Positions 11,129 through 18,647 of a stretch of DNA of 45,421 nucleotides are shown here, piece after piece (the stretch's first letter is position 1; each line of letters opens with the position of its first letter). The notes beneath the pieces are model-generated. The model was not told where the DNA came from. It was given only the letters and a program-made list of their open reading frames with translations, and did no database searches. The DNA comes from Variovorax paradoxus. GTDB taxonomy: Bacteria; Pseudomonadota; Gammaproteobacteria; Burkholderiales; Burkholderiaceae_C. Location: the NCBI RefSeq assembly GCF_000834655.1, contig NZ_JXQQ01000067.1, positions 1-45,421 on the forward strand. The letters run 5' to 3'. Position numbers and translations under genes: made by a program.

Positions 11129-11869
11129 TTGCCGCAGCCCCCATCCACCGACCCCCTCGCCCCGCACGGCATCCGCCTCGAATCGGTCACGCTGGTTCGC
11201 GGCGAACAGCGCGTCTTCGACGGGCTGACGCTCGCGTTGAACGAATCGCGCATCGGGCTCGTCGGCGACAACGGCGCGGGCAAGAGCAGTCTCTTTCGGC
11301 TGATCAGCGGGCTCGACCAGCCGCAGCAGGGGCGGGTCGTGGTGCATGGGTACGACACGCAAATGGACCGGCGCCAGCTCTCGCAGCACGTCGGGCTGAT
11401 GTTCCAGAACCCCGACGACCAGATCATCTTTCCCACCGTGGCCGAAGAGCTCGCGTTCAGCCTCACGGCACGCGGCCAGACGCGGCAGGCGGCGCGCGAA
11501 CGGGCGCGCGAGTTTCTGGCGGAGCGCGGACTCGCGGCGTGGGCCGGCCGCGCCATCGGCGAACTGAGCCAGGGGCAGCGTCAGCAGGTGTGCCTGCTCG
11601 CGCTGCAGATCAGCCAGCCGGCCACGCTGCTGCTGGACGAACCCTTCGCGAGCCTCGACCTCCTGAGCCAGGCGCGGCTCGCGGCGCAGCTCGAGGCGAC
11701 CGGCCAGCAGATCGTCGTTTCCACGCACCTGCTCGAACACGTCCACGACTTCGAGCGCGTGCTGTGGCTCGAACAGGGCAGGGTGCGCGCCGACGGGCCG
11801 GGCCGCGAGATCTGCGAGGCCTATGCCGAAGACGTGCGCCGGCGCGCCGAGGAGGAGCGGCGTGCGTAG
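11129..11869 (+). CDS. bioM: Biotin ECF transporter ATPase BioM
   Basis: This is a 246-residue ABC ATPase of the energy-coupling-factor class. Walker A GDNGAGKS lies at residues 46-53, the Q-loop region is FQNPDDQIIFPTVAEELAF, the signature is LSQGQRQQ, and Walker B is LLLDEPFASLD. FQNPDDQIIF and TVAEELAF are typical of CbiO/BioM ATPases. I use TTG at 11129 as start: it is the first start in frame and puts Walker A at the usual distance. A possible -10 element TACAGT lies at 11114-11119, unusually close to the start, so the mRNA could be nearly leaderless. bioN overlaps its end and bioY follows, completing the three-part biotin importer. Confidence 0.93.
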   Translation: MPQPPSTDPLAPHGIRLESVTLVRGEQRVFDGLTLALNESRIGLVGDNGAGKSSLFRLISGLDQPQQGRVVVHGYDTQMDRRQLSQHVGLMFQNPDDQIIFPTVAEELAFSLTARGQTRQAARERAREFLAERGLAAWAGRAIGELSQGQRQQVCLLALQISQPATLLLDEPFASLDLLSQARLAAQLEATGQQIVVSTHLLEHVHDFERVLWLEQGRVRADGPGREICEAYAEDVRRRAEEERRA

Positions 11870-12455
11870 CCTCTATTCGTCGCATCCGACCTGGCTGCAC
11901 GGGCTGCCGGCGTGGGTCAAGCTGGCGGTGCTTTCGGTGTGCGGCACGCTGCTGGTGCTGGTCGAGCGGCCGGTTCACCTGGGCATCGCGTGTGCGGTGG
12001 TGCTGCTGCTCTTCGCATCGCTCGGCCGCACGGCATGGCTGCGCGTGCGGATGCTCGCTGGCATCGCGATCGCCTGCGCGCTGATCGTCGGCTTTCACTG
12101 GTTCCTCGGCACGACCGCGGTCGGCGTGGCGAGCGCGCTGCGCCTGGCCAGCGCGGCCGTGCTCGCGCTGATGCTCACGCTCACCACGCGCTTCGAAGAC
12201 CTGCTGGTCGTGCTCGAAACCGTGATGCGGCCGCTGCAGCGCTTCGGCGTCCCGACCGAGCGCATTGCGCTGGGCATCGGCCTCATGCTGCGCTTTGCCG
12301 AAAACTTCTACGTGCAGTGGCAGCGCCTGGACGACGCCTACCGCGCCCGCGCGGGCCACGGTGGCGGGCTGCGCCTCCTGGCGCCGCTGACCATCCGCAC
12401 GCTGCAGACCGCCGAGCGCGTGGCCGATGCGCTCGCCGCGCGGCTGGGCCGATAA
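11862..12455 (+). CDS. bioN: Biotin ECF transporter transmembrane protein BioN
   Basis: This 197-residue membrane T-component of the ECF biotin importer couples ATP hydrolysis by BioM to substrate capture by BioY. It has about five hydrophobic segments (for example LAVLSVCGTLLVLVE, LHLGIACAVVLLLFASL-like) and the C-terminal coupling region RLDDAYRARAGHGGG, corresponding to the Ala-Arg-Gly motif that contacts the ATPases. I chose GTG at 11862, which overlaps the last 8 nt of bioM, implying translational coupling. An alternative in-frame ATG lies 39 nt upstream at 11823, inside bioM, and is less likely. Confidence 0.9.
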   Translation: MRSLYSSHPTWLHGLPAWVKLAVLSVCGTLLVLVERPVHLGIACAVVLLLFASLGRTAWLRVRMLAGIAIACALIVGFHWFLGTTAVGVASALRLASAAVLALMLTLTTRFEDLLVVLETVMRPLQRFGVPTERIALGIGLMLRFAENFYVQWQRLDDAYRARAGHGGGLRLLAPLTIRTLQTAERVADALAARLGR

Positions 12456-12506
12456 CGCAGCGAGCGCGGCGCAGAATCCGACGACGCCCCTTTCACAACT
12501 CCTGAC

Positions 12507-13085
12507 ATGACCACCACCGGCTCCATCACCTCGTCCCGCTCGCTTTCCTACATCGCGCTTTTCGCGGCATTGATGGCGGTGTTCGGCTTGATCCCCAAGG
12601 TCGACCTGCCGTTCGGCGTGCCGATCACGCTGCAGTCGCTGGGCGTGATGCTGGCCGGCTGCCTGCTTGGGCCGCGGCGCGGCTTCTTCGCGATCGCGCT
12701 GTTCCTGCTCGCGGTGGCGCTCGGGCTGCCGCTGCTGCCGGGCGGGCGCGGCGGGCTGGCGGTGTTCGTCGCGCCAGCGGGCGGCTTCCTGTTCGGCTGG
12801 ATGTTCGGCGCCTTCGCCTGCGGCCTCCTGATGCGCCGCATGGCGGGCGCGACGGGCAAAGGGCTGCTGGCCGCGGCGTTCTTCGCGTCGGTGGTGGGCG
12901 GGATCGTCGTGGTCTATGCCTTCGGCATCGTCGGGCTCTCGCTCATCGCCCACATGTCGCTTTCGCAGGCGGCGCTGGCGATGCTGGTGTTCATTCCGGG
13001 CGACCTCATCAAGTGCGGCATCTGCGCGATGCTCGTGCAGACGGTGATGCGCGGCATGCCGAGCTGGCGGCTCGATCGCGACTGA
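12507..13085 (+). CDS. bioY: Biotin transporter substrate-binding subunit BioY
   Basis: This 192-residue S-component of the biotin ECF transporter has six membrane helices. The family signature is clear: LSYIALFAALMAVFGLIPKV, then GVPITLQSLGVMLAGCLLGPR, LPLLPGGRGG, and FVAPAGGFLFGWMFGAFACG; PITLQ and AGGFLFG contribute to biotin binding in characterised BioY proteins. It starts 51 nt after bioN on the same strand, so bioMNY form one operon. With BioMN present, high-affinity uptake is expected. No BioR or BirA operator could be recognised upstream. Confidence 0.95.
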   Translation: MTTTGSITSSRSLSYIALFAALMAVFGLIPKVDLPFGVPITLQSLGVMLAGCLLGPRRGFFAIALFLLAVALGLPLLPGGRGGLAVFVAPAGGFLFGWMFGAFACGLLMRRMAGATGKGLLAAAFFASVVGGIVVVYAFGIVGLSLIAHMSLSQAALAMLVFIPGDLIKCGICAMLVQTVMRGMPSWRLDRD

Positions 13086-13091
13086 CCGCGT

Positions 13092-13559
13092 TCAGCCGCG
13101 CCGCGTGAACGCGGTGCGCGAGAGGTAGTCCTTGCGCGGGCCCTTCACCAAGTGATCGATGATGAACGCGCCGTCCGCAAGGAATCGGTAGACGCTGTCG
13201 TACTGGTCGGCCGCGCAGAGGTGACCGGCAGAGCCGACGAGCGCGTCGCCCTCGCGCACGGTGGCGATGCCGTGGAAGAGCCGCAGCGGAGCTTCGGCGA
13301 AGAAGACCGAAAAGCCGTCCTGGCTGCGTTCGTAGACGTATTCGCGGTGCCCGTCGAACGCTTGCCCGTCGGGCAGGCGGATGCGTCCTTCTTCCCGGTA
13401 TTTCAGCTGGCCGGTTTCCATGCGCGTGAATCCGGCGATGCCGGTCATCGTGGCCTTGCCCTCGATGGTGCGGTCCAGGTCCCAGGCGCCTTCGAGGCGC
13501 TCGAAGACCGTGTCCGGCGTGCCCCAGAAAGCAAGGGGAGGCAGGGGCATCGTTTCCAT
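13092..13559 (-). CDS. DUF6314-family protein
   Basis: This is a 155-residue soluble protein without signal peptide. It matches the DUF6314 pattern: LEGAWDLDRTIEGKATMTGI, FTRMETGQLKYREEGRIRLP, REYVYER, FFAEAPLRLFH, AGHLCAADQYDSVYRF, and the ending VKGPRKDYLSRTAF. The alternating strands suggest a small beta-barrel resembling lipocalin or heme-binding THAP4-like folds, but that is inference and the function is unknown. The start at 13559 has a second ATG in frame three codons in (MET-M). It converges with bioY, 6 nt between the stops, so the two transcripts must overlap. Confidence 0.75.
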   Translation of the reverse strand: METMPLPPLAFWGTPDTVFERLEGAWDLDRTIEGKATMTGIAGFTRMETGQLKYREEGRIRLPDGQAFDGHREYVYERSQDGFSVFFAEAPLRLFHGIATVREGDALVGSAGHLCAADQYDSVYRFLADGAFIIDHLVKGPRKDYLSRTAFTRRG

Positions 13560-13813
13560 GCGCCAACTCTAAGCCAAGCCAGGTTCGTTGACCTTTAGGT
13601 ATTGATTGTTTCCGTTCTGTGAACACCGTGGTTCGTTTCGCTACGGGTTTTTACCTAGATCGCGTCGCACAATACATCCACAGACCGGCCCCCAAGCCGA
13701 TCTGGGTGAACAGGGCCCCGAGCGAGGTGGCCGCCCCCGGAGGGACGGTGACCCACCCAAGACCGGTTCGAATCATCCAAAGCAAAAACTGAACTGAATT
13801 GAAGGAAATCCAA
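13560..13813. promoter_or_regulatory. Intergenic region with promoter motif of the small repeat protein gene
   Basis: These 254 bp separate divergent genes. GGGTTTTTACC lies at 13645-13655 and is followed by a possible -10, CACAAT, at 13668-13673; the same 11-mer precedes ptsN. A transcript from there would have a leader of about 130 nt, rich in GC complementarity (GGGT...ACCC between about 13700 and 13755). A ribosome site GAAGGA lies 8 nt before the ATG at 13814. The start site is not known. Confidence 0.4.
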
Positions 13814-14194
13814 ATGACCGCCTCGAAGATCCTCTCCGCCGTTGCTGTTGCCCTGATGGCTGTTGCCGGTGCCGCCCATGCCGAAACCTATGACGGCGTT
13901 CATCAACTGACCTCGGCCGCGAGCCGCGCCGACGTCGCCAGCCAGGCCGTGGTTGCCGCGCACAGCGCCAACCCGTACGCCACCGGCGCCAACGCAGGCC
14001 CCGCACCGGTCTTCGTGTCGTCGGTCAGCCGCGGTGCCGTCCGCGCCGAAGCCGTCGCCGCTGCACACAGCGCCGACCCGTACGCCGAAGGCGCCTCGGC
14101 TGGCGTGGCGCCGCTGGTCGCCAGCACCGTGGACCGCAACGCCGTCCGCGCCGCAGCCCGCGCTGCCGCTCGTGGCGACTCGCTGCCGCTGTAA
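13814..14194 (+). CDS. Small exported protein made of 35-residue repeats, function unknown
   Basis: This 126-residue protein has a clear signal peptide (KILSAVAVALMAVAGAAHA) with predicted cleavage after AHA at residue 23. The mature part is two 35-residue repeats plus a partial third. The shared pattern is S-R-x-x-V-x-x-x-A-V-x-A-A-H-S-A-[ND]-P-Y-A-x-G-A-x-A-G-x-A-P; the partial copy begins STVDRNAVRAAARAAARG. It has no cysteines and is very rich in alanine. I do not recognise the family; it resembles in style the small exported proteins numerous in Comamonadaceae. ATG 13814 is chosen because GAAGGA precedes it at good distance and the signal peptide begins there. A strong terminator follows, so it is a single-gene unit. 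Confidence 0.75.
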   Translation: MTASKILSAVAVALMAVAGAAHAETYDGVHQLTSAASRADVASQAVVAAHSANPYATGANAGPAPVFVSSVSRGAVRAEAVAAAHSADPYAEGASAGVAPLVASTVDRNAVRAAARAAARGDSLPL

Positions 14195-14220
14195 TCCCCC
14201 GGGAGCCTCGGCGCTCCGAA

Positions 14221-14254
14221 AGCCGGCCCTGCGAAAGCGGGGCCGGCTTTTTCT
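14221..14254 (+). terminator. Rho-independent terminator after the small repeat protein gene
   Basis: Stem AGCCGGCCC / GGGCCGGCT (9 bp) with a short loop containing GAAA, followed by TTTTTCTTT. It lies 26 nt after the stop at 14194. Confidence 0.9.
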
Positions 14255-14308
14255 TTGCCCGGAATGTCCTCATGACACCCTCAGAGTGGCTTCGTAACAT
14301 GAGCTGAT

Positions 14309-14890
14309 ATGGAACCCCTCGCCTTCGACCTCCGCCAGACCGCCCTCATCTCCATCGACCTTCAGCGCAGCAACGTCGCCCGCCCGCTGGCGCCGCACGC
14401 CGCGGCGGACGTGGTCCAGCGCAGCACGCGCATCGCCGATGCACTGCGCGCGGCCGGCGGCACCGTGGTGTGGGTGCGCGTCGATCTGGCCGGACTGCTG
14501 AGCCTTCCGTCCGACACCCCGCTGCGCCCGCCCGGATCGCCCCTGCCGCCGCCCGAATTCTCCGAGCTGGTGCCCGAAGTGCAGGTGCATGACGGCGACG
14601 TGCGGATCACCAAGCGCCAATGGGGTGCCTTCTACGGCACCGACCTCGACCTGCAACTGCGCCGCCGCGGCATCAGGACGCTGGTGATGAGCGGCATCGC
14701 GACCAATTTCGGCGTCGAATCGACGGCCCGCGCGGCCTTCGACCGCGGCTATGAACTCGTGTTCGTGGAAGACGCGATGACCTCGCTGGCCGCCGAACCG
14801 CACGCCTTCACCGTCAAGGAACTGTTTCCGCGCATGGGGCGCGTGCGTTCGACCGACGAATTCCTTGCCGCCATCGCCGGCAAGAACTGA
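14309..14890 (+). CDS. Isochorismatase-fold cysteine hydrolase family protein lacking the catalytic Cys
   Basis: This 193-residue protein has the isochorismatase-like Rossmann fold. The first catalytic residue, Asp17, is in ALISIDLQRSN, and Lys102 is in RITKRQWGAFYGTDLD. The third, normally Cys in a TDVCVEATA-like context, is Gly135 in SGIATNFGVESTARAA. E. coli YecD has the same NxGVESTA arrangement, so this looks like a YecD-type subfamily and not a random loss. Such proteins cannot use the usual thiol mechanism, and their activity is unknown. It is convergent with the unknown membrane protein gene that follows. Confidence 0.88.
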   Translation: MEPLAFDLRQTALISIDLQRSNVARPLAPHAAADVVQRSTRIADALRAAGGTVVWVRVDLAGLLSLPSDTPLRPPGSPLPPPEFSELVPEVQVHDGDVRITKRQWGAFYGTDLDLQLRRRGIRTLVMSGIATNFGVESTARAAFDRGYELVFVEDAMTSLAAEPHAFTVKELFPRMGRVRSTDEFLAAIAGKN

Positions 14891-14893
14891 AGT

Positions 14894-15901
14894 TCAGCGC
14901 GCGGCCAGAAGCCGCAGGCCGGCGACGACGAAGGGTGTGCCGTTCGGCGCGGCCGTCTCGCGCAGTTCGACGGTCCACTGCGAAGGCGCCTCGTCTGGCG
15001 TGGGGCGCGCGCGAAGCTCGCACGCGTAGAGCACCCGGCCGGCGCGCGTCGTGTCGTCGCGCACGGCGATCGCCTCGTCGCAGCATTCGTCCACCACGGC
15101 CCAGCGGCCATCGGCTTCGCTGCGCACCGACCGCCGTATCAGCCGCACGGCGATGCGTTCCGGCGCCACCGTGCGCTCGCCGCCCTGCGCCTCGGGCACG
15201 GTCGCCAGCAGGCGCACGTCGAACGGCTCCCCGATGCGAAAACCTTCGCCGCGCTCCAGCGACATGCCGCCCAATGCCACGCGCACGCGGCGCCGTTCGC
15301 GCAAGCTCGTGACGACGAACACCACCGTCAGCACCGAGAACGTCGCGAACACCGGCAGGCCGACCACCATCCAGAGCCACTGCCACCCGCCGGCCAGCGC
15401 CCAGGTCATCGCGTTGAAGCCGAACACCGCGAAGAAAGCCAGCACCGCCAGCGCCACGAACCATGCCACCCAGTCGCCGACCGATCTGCGCATGCGCTCG
15501 GTGGCCTGCGGCGCCTCGGACGTCCATTCGGCAGGCAATGTCTCATCGATGGGCGGCAGGCCGGCCGTTCGCGGATCGGGCCAGGGCGTCCAGAAATCGC
15601 CGGTCGTGTGTTCCAGGGCGATCCATTGGAGATCGGTCCAGGCCGGGAGGTAGGCGGTGGCGGTTTCCTCGCCTTCCACCCGCAGCGTGATGCCCGTGGC
15701 GCCATCGGGCGTCGCATCTTCGAAGCCGCGCGGGTAGACACCGGGCGCCCGGTGCATCCGCCGCTCCTGCAGGTCGACGATCAGCGTGTCGCCGCCGAGC
15801 GCCACCGCTTGGTAGCGGCCGTCGGGCGAGGCGCACCCGTATCGCGGCGCGCGTCCGGACAGATGGGCGATCAGTGCAACGGACGGGTGGAGGCGCGGCA
15901 T
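14894..15901 (-). CDS. Membrane protein of unknown function
   Basis: This 335-residue protein is of a family I do not recognise. The N-terminal part (about 1-130) looks like a beta-rich soluble domain (YGCASPDGRYQAVALGGDTL, IVDLQERRM). Two adjacent membrane helices follow near 150-205 (VGDWVAWFVALAVLAFFAVF and WLWMVVGLPVFATFSVLTVV). The C-terminal 120 residues are again beta-rich (FDVRLLATVPEAQGGERTV, LYACELRARP, PFVVAGLRLLA) and may be an immunoglobulin-like sheet domain. I chose ATG at 15899-15901; the frame is open about 50 codons further upstream, but that part is Arg-rich and unlike protein. It stands alone between convergent and divergent neighbours. Confidence 0.6.
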   Translation of the reverse strand: MPRLHPSVALIAHLSGRAPRYGCASPDGRYQAVALGGDTLIVDLQERRMHRAPGVYPRGFEDATPDGATGITLRVEGEETATAYLPAWTDLQWIALEHTTGDFWTPWPDPRTAGLPPIDETLPAEWTSEAPQATERMRRSVGDWVAWFVALAVLAFFAVFGFNAMTWALAGGWQWLWMVVGLPVFATFSVLTVVFVVTSLRERRRVRVALGGMSLERGEGFRIGEPFDVRLLATVPEAQGGERTVAPERIAVRLIRRSVRSEADGRWAVVDECCDEAIAVRDDTTRAGRVLYACELRARPTPDEAPSQWTVELRETAAPNGTPFVVAGLRLLAAR

Positions 15902-16200
15902 GGGAGAAGCCACCGAGCATAGCCATGCAGCCCGGGAGCTCCGGGCGACACCAGGCCGGCGCGGCACTCGGCCGAAGTTCGTATCGACTGGCCGTGCGAC
16001 AGACCGCGGCTGGGCCAAAAGGCGCATTGCCTTGCCGCAGCGCATCACTCATGATGGCGGCGCTGAAGGGATGACCGCCCGACTTCATGCTTTCGCATTA
16101 CTGCGCCACGGTGGTGCGGACACGCGAAAATAAGACGACATTTCCGCCAGGAAAAATGGAAAGCATGATCCGTCGCCCCTGACGCGACAACCCAACACGC
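15902..16200. other. Intergenic region before the DUF6891-VanW operon
   Basis: This 299-bp gap lies between divergent genes. Two short frames cross it but have no recognisable protein character. The last 70 bp are less GC-rich (GCGAAAATAAGACGACATTT near 16124) and may hold the promoter of the 16201 operon; I cannot place -35/-10 elements with confidence. A CCACGGTGG palindrome lies near 16106-16114. No ribosome binding site is visible before ATG 16201. Confidence 0.4.
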
Positions 16201-16806
16201 ATGGCTCTAACTCTCGACCCCGAAGATACGCGCGGACGCATTCACGATCTCGTGTGGTGCGGCTTCTATCCCGATGCCGATGTCGAGTGGATGATCACTG
16301 ACGAGTATCTCGACCCCGACGAGCTCACGAGCGAAGACAGGGCCTGGGTCAGGGCCGAGGCCGCCAGCGCCTGTGCCGCCAAGCGCGCCGCGGAGGCCGG
16401 GTGGCCGGCGCAGACCGAGTACGACCGGCTCGAAGCGGTGTTCGCGCAACTGCGCAACGAGAAGGTCATTGCGCTGCACCGCGCAGGCAACACGCTTTCC
16501 GACGGCCACGACGACGTGCGGGAGCAATGGCGCGCGGCGGGGCGCCTCGCCTCGGGCATCCGGGGCTGCTGCTTCTATCACTCGCAGGACCTGGACACGG
16601 CCGTGCGCACCGGCCGGCTGCACCTGGCATTCAGCGGCGGCATGATCCCCGAGATCGAGCAGCGCGAAGCCAACTCGGTAGTGATCGGCCACCGCATCGT
16701 CGAACTGCTGCGCGCCGCCGGGTTCGCGGCGCACTGGAGCGGCAACATCAACGAGCGCATCGAAGCCGATCTCGGCCGATGGCGCAAGCGAGGCCCCTCG
16801 GCGTGA
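16201..16806 (+). CDS. DUF6891-family protein
   Basis: This is a 201-residue soluble protein with no signal peptide or membrane segment. It matches DUF6891: an N-terminal helical part (IHDLVWCGFYPDADVEWMI), then DRLEAVFAQLRNEKVIALH, AGNTLSDGHDDVREQW, the core GCCFYHSQDLDTAVRTGRLH, LAFSGGMIPE, and the end VELLRAAGFAAHWSGNINERI. The family is uncharacterised. It is the first gene of a three-gene unit: the next gene's GTG start overlaps its TGA stop (GTGA, 4 nt). Gene order suggests a cytoplasmic partner of the envelope-type proteins that follow, but nothing in the sequence shows that directly. Confidence 0.8.
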   Translation: MALTLDPEDTRGRIHDLVWCGFYPDADVEWMITDEYLDPDELTSEDRAWVRAEAASACAAKRAAEAGWPAQTEYDRLEAVFAQLRNEKVIALHRAGNTLSDGHDDVREQWRAAGRLASGIRGCCFYHSQDLDTAVRTGRLHLAFSGGMIPEIEQREANSVVIGHRIVELLRAAGFAAHWSGNINERIEADLGRWRKRGPSA

Positions 16807-18647
16807 GCGCGCCGGCCTGGCTGCCGCCGCGCCGCATCGACGCCATCGATTTCTGGCTGCGCTCCCGGCTGCTGGCCGGCGCCCACGCGCTGCGCGAGGC
16901 GCTGCGGCCCTCGGCGCGGCGCTGGCGGGGCGGCACGCACGCACTGGCCGATGCGCCGGTGCTCGCGCAGTACCGCACCGCGCTCTGGTCCGACGGGCGC
17001 GCGGACGAATTTCCCCTCGTGGCCGGCAAGGTGCAGAACCTGCGCGTGGCGCGCTGCGCCTTCGACGCCATCGAGGTGCCGGCCGGCGAGGTGCTGAGCT
17101 TCTGGCGCCAGTTGGGCCGGCCGGGCGCCTGGCGCGGTTTCGTGCAGGGCCGCGAACTGCGCGGCGGCTGCGTGGTGCCGACGCTGGCCGGAGGCCTGTG
17201 CCAACTCTCGAACGCGCTCGCCACCGTGGCCGCCCGCGCCGGGCTGGAACTGGTGGAGCGCCATGGGCACACGGCGCGCATCGAGCAATCCGCCGGCGCG
17301 GCGGGCGATGCCGTGGATGCGACGGTGTTCTGGAACTACGTCGACCTGAAGGTGCGCGCGAAGCATGCGTGGCGGCTCGAGGTGGCGCTGACTTCCGACG
17401 AGCTCGTGCTGCGCATCCGCGCGCGCTCGCCGTTGGCGATGCCCGCGGCGCCGGTGGCGCTGCGGCGAGCCAGCGAGGAGGGGGCCGGCACCGCACCGCC
17501 ATCGCTGCCGGTGGCGCGCGGCTGCCTCAGTTGCGACCAGACCGCGTGCTTCCGGCACCGCTCGCTCCCCGCCGTGGCGCAGCAAGGGCGCACCGCCGTG
17601 CTGCTCGATGCGTGGACCCCCGAGTTCGCGCGCTACCTCGGCGAACACCACGCCGGCGCCGACCGCATGCAGGCTGTGCCGCTGCGGCTCGCGTGCTGGC
17701 GCTCCCGTCCGGCCGCAGGCTGGCACCGGGAGGCCGTTGCGGATGGCGGGTCCATCTCATCGCCCTGGTGGGCCAGTCTGCGCCGAGCCGTGTGGCAGCG
17801 CCTCTGGGCGCGGCATGCGGGCAAGCGGCAGGGCAGCCTGATCGACGGCCAGCGCTGGCTGGCGCTCGCATTCGCCGCGCGGCTGGAACCCGAGCACACG
17901 CAACTCGTGATCGTCCAGGCGTTGCTGCCGCACCTGCAGCAGGCCGGCGCGCTCGACGGCCGGCGGGTCACTGTGCTGGCCAGCGCGTTGCCGATGGCGG
18001 AAATCGAGCGTCGGCTCGATGCGGCCGCTCGGCGCTGGCCCGAGGACGCCACGCTGCGCGACTTTCGCGCCGATCCGGCGCTCGTGCGCGCAGAGGCCGC
18101 AGCGTTGGCGCGGGCCGCGGTGGTGGTCACCCCGCATGCCGAGGTCGCGACCCAGCTGGCCGCGATGGCGCCGCAGGCAGCATCGGTGCGGCTCGACTGG
18201 GCGTGGCCTGCCGCGCGCGCCGTCGATGCGGCAGGCGATGAGCTGCCGCTGATCGTCTTCGCGGCGAGTGCGCTCGCGCGAAAGGGCGCGCGCGAACTGG
18301 CGGCGGCGCTGAAGGGCTGGCCCTGCCGCCTGCGCGTGCTCGGCTCGCCCTCGGACGATGCGCAGCTCTGGCGCGGCATCGGCAGCGTCGAGCACATGCA
18401 CTGGCGCGGCGATGGGCTGGACGGCGCCCGCGTGGCGGTGCTGCCCGCGTACATCGAGCACGCACCGCGTGCGCTCCTGCGCGCCCTGGCGGCCGGCGTG
18501 CCGGTGGTGGCTTCGGGCGCCTGCGGCCTCGCCGGACTGCCGGGGGTGCGCGAAGTGACGGCGGGCGACGTGGAGGGACTGCGCGCGGCATTGAGGAATG
18601 CCTGCGGCGCGGACGACGACAACAAGAACGAAGAAGGCATTGCATGA
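16803..18647 (+). CDS. VanW-domain protein fused to a glycosyltransferase-like domain
   Basis: The product is 614 residues. A VanW domain occupies about 70-200: LVAGKVQNLRVARCAFDAIE, VPAGEVLSFWRQLGRPGAWR, GFVQGRELRGG, then GGLCQLSNALATVAARAGLE and VERHGHTARI. A four-Cys/His motif, CLSCDQTACFRH, follows at 241-252. From about 365 to 600 the protein resembles a GT-B glycosyltransferase: ASALARKGARELAAALKG, LRVLGS, then VAVLPAYIEHAPRALLRALA and AGVPVVASGACGLAG. The second Glu of the usual E-x7-E motif is replaced by Arg560. VanW is known from vancomycin-resistance clusters, but its activity is unsettled. I chose GTG 16803 (4-nt overlap with the DUF6891 gene); ATG 16779 is the alternative. The downstream gene overlaps by ATGA. 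There are no membrane helices. Confidence 0.85.
   Translation: MSAPAWLPPRRIDAIDFWLRSRLLAGAHALREALRPSARRWRGGTHALADAPVLAQYRTALWSDGRADEFPLVAGKVQNLRVARCAFDAIEVPAGEVLSFWRQLGRPGAWRGFVQGRELRGGCVVPTLAGGLCQLSNALATVAARAGLELVERHGHTARIEQSAGAAGDAVDATVFWNYVDLKVRAKHAWRLEVALTSDELVLRIRARSPLAMPAAPVALRRASEEGAGTAPPSLPVARGCLSCDQTACFRHRSLPAVAQQGRTAVLLDAWTPEFARYLGEHHAGADRMQAVPLRLACWRSRPAAGWHREAVADGGSISSPWWASLRRAVWQRLWARHAGKRQGSLIDGQRWLALAFAARLEPEHTQLVIVQALLPHLQQAGALDGRRVTVLASALPMAEIERRLDAAARRWPEDATLRDFRADPALVRAEAAALARAAVVVTPHAEVATQLAAMAPQAASVRLDWAWPAARAVDAAGDELPLIVFAASALARKGARELAAALKGWPCRLRVLGSPSDDAQLWRGIGSVEHMHWRGDGLDGARVAVLPAYIEHAPRALLRALAAGVPVVASGACGLAGLPGVREVTAGDVEGLRAALRNACGADDDNKNEEGIA

Noticed and set aside
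13764..13778. GGTTCGAATC, resembling a tRNA T-arm
   Set aside because: The flanks do not form the T stem and no acceptor or anticodon arm is present upstream.
15900..16133. Small plus-strand frame upstream of the DUF6891 gene
   Set aside because: It has no ribosome site and a composition unlike protein.
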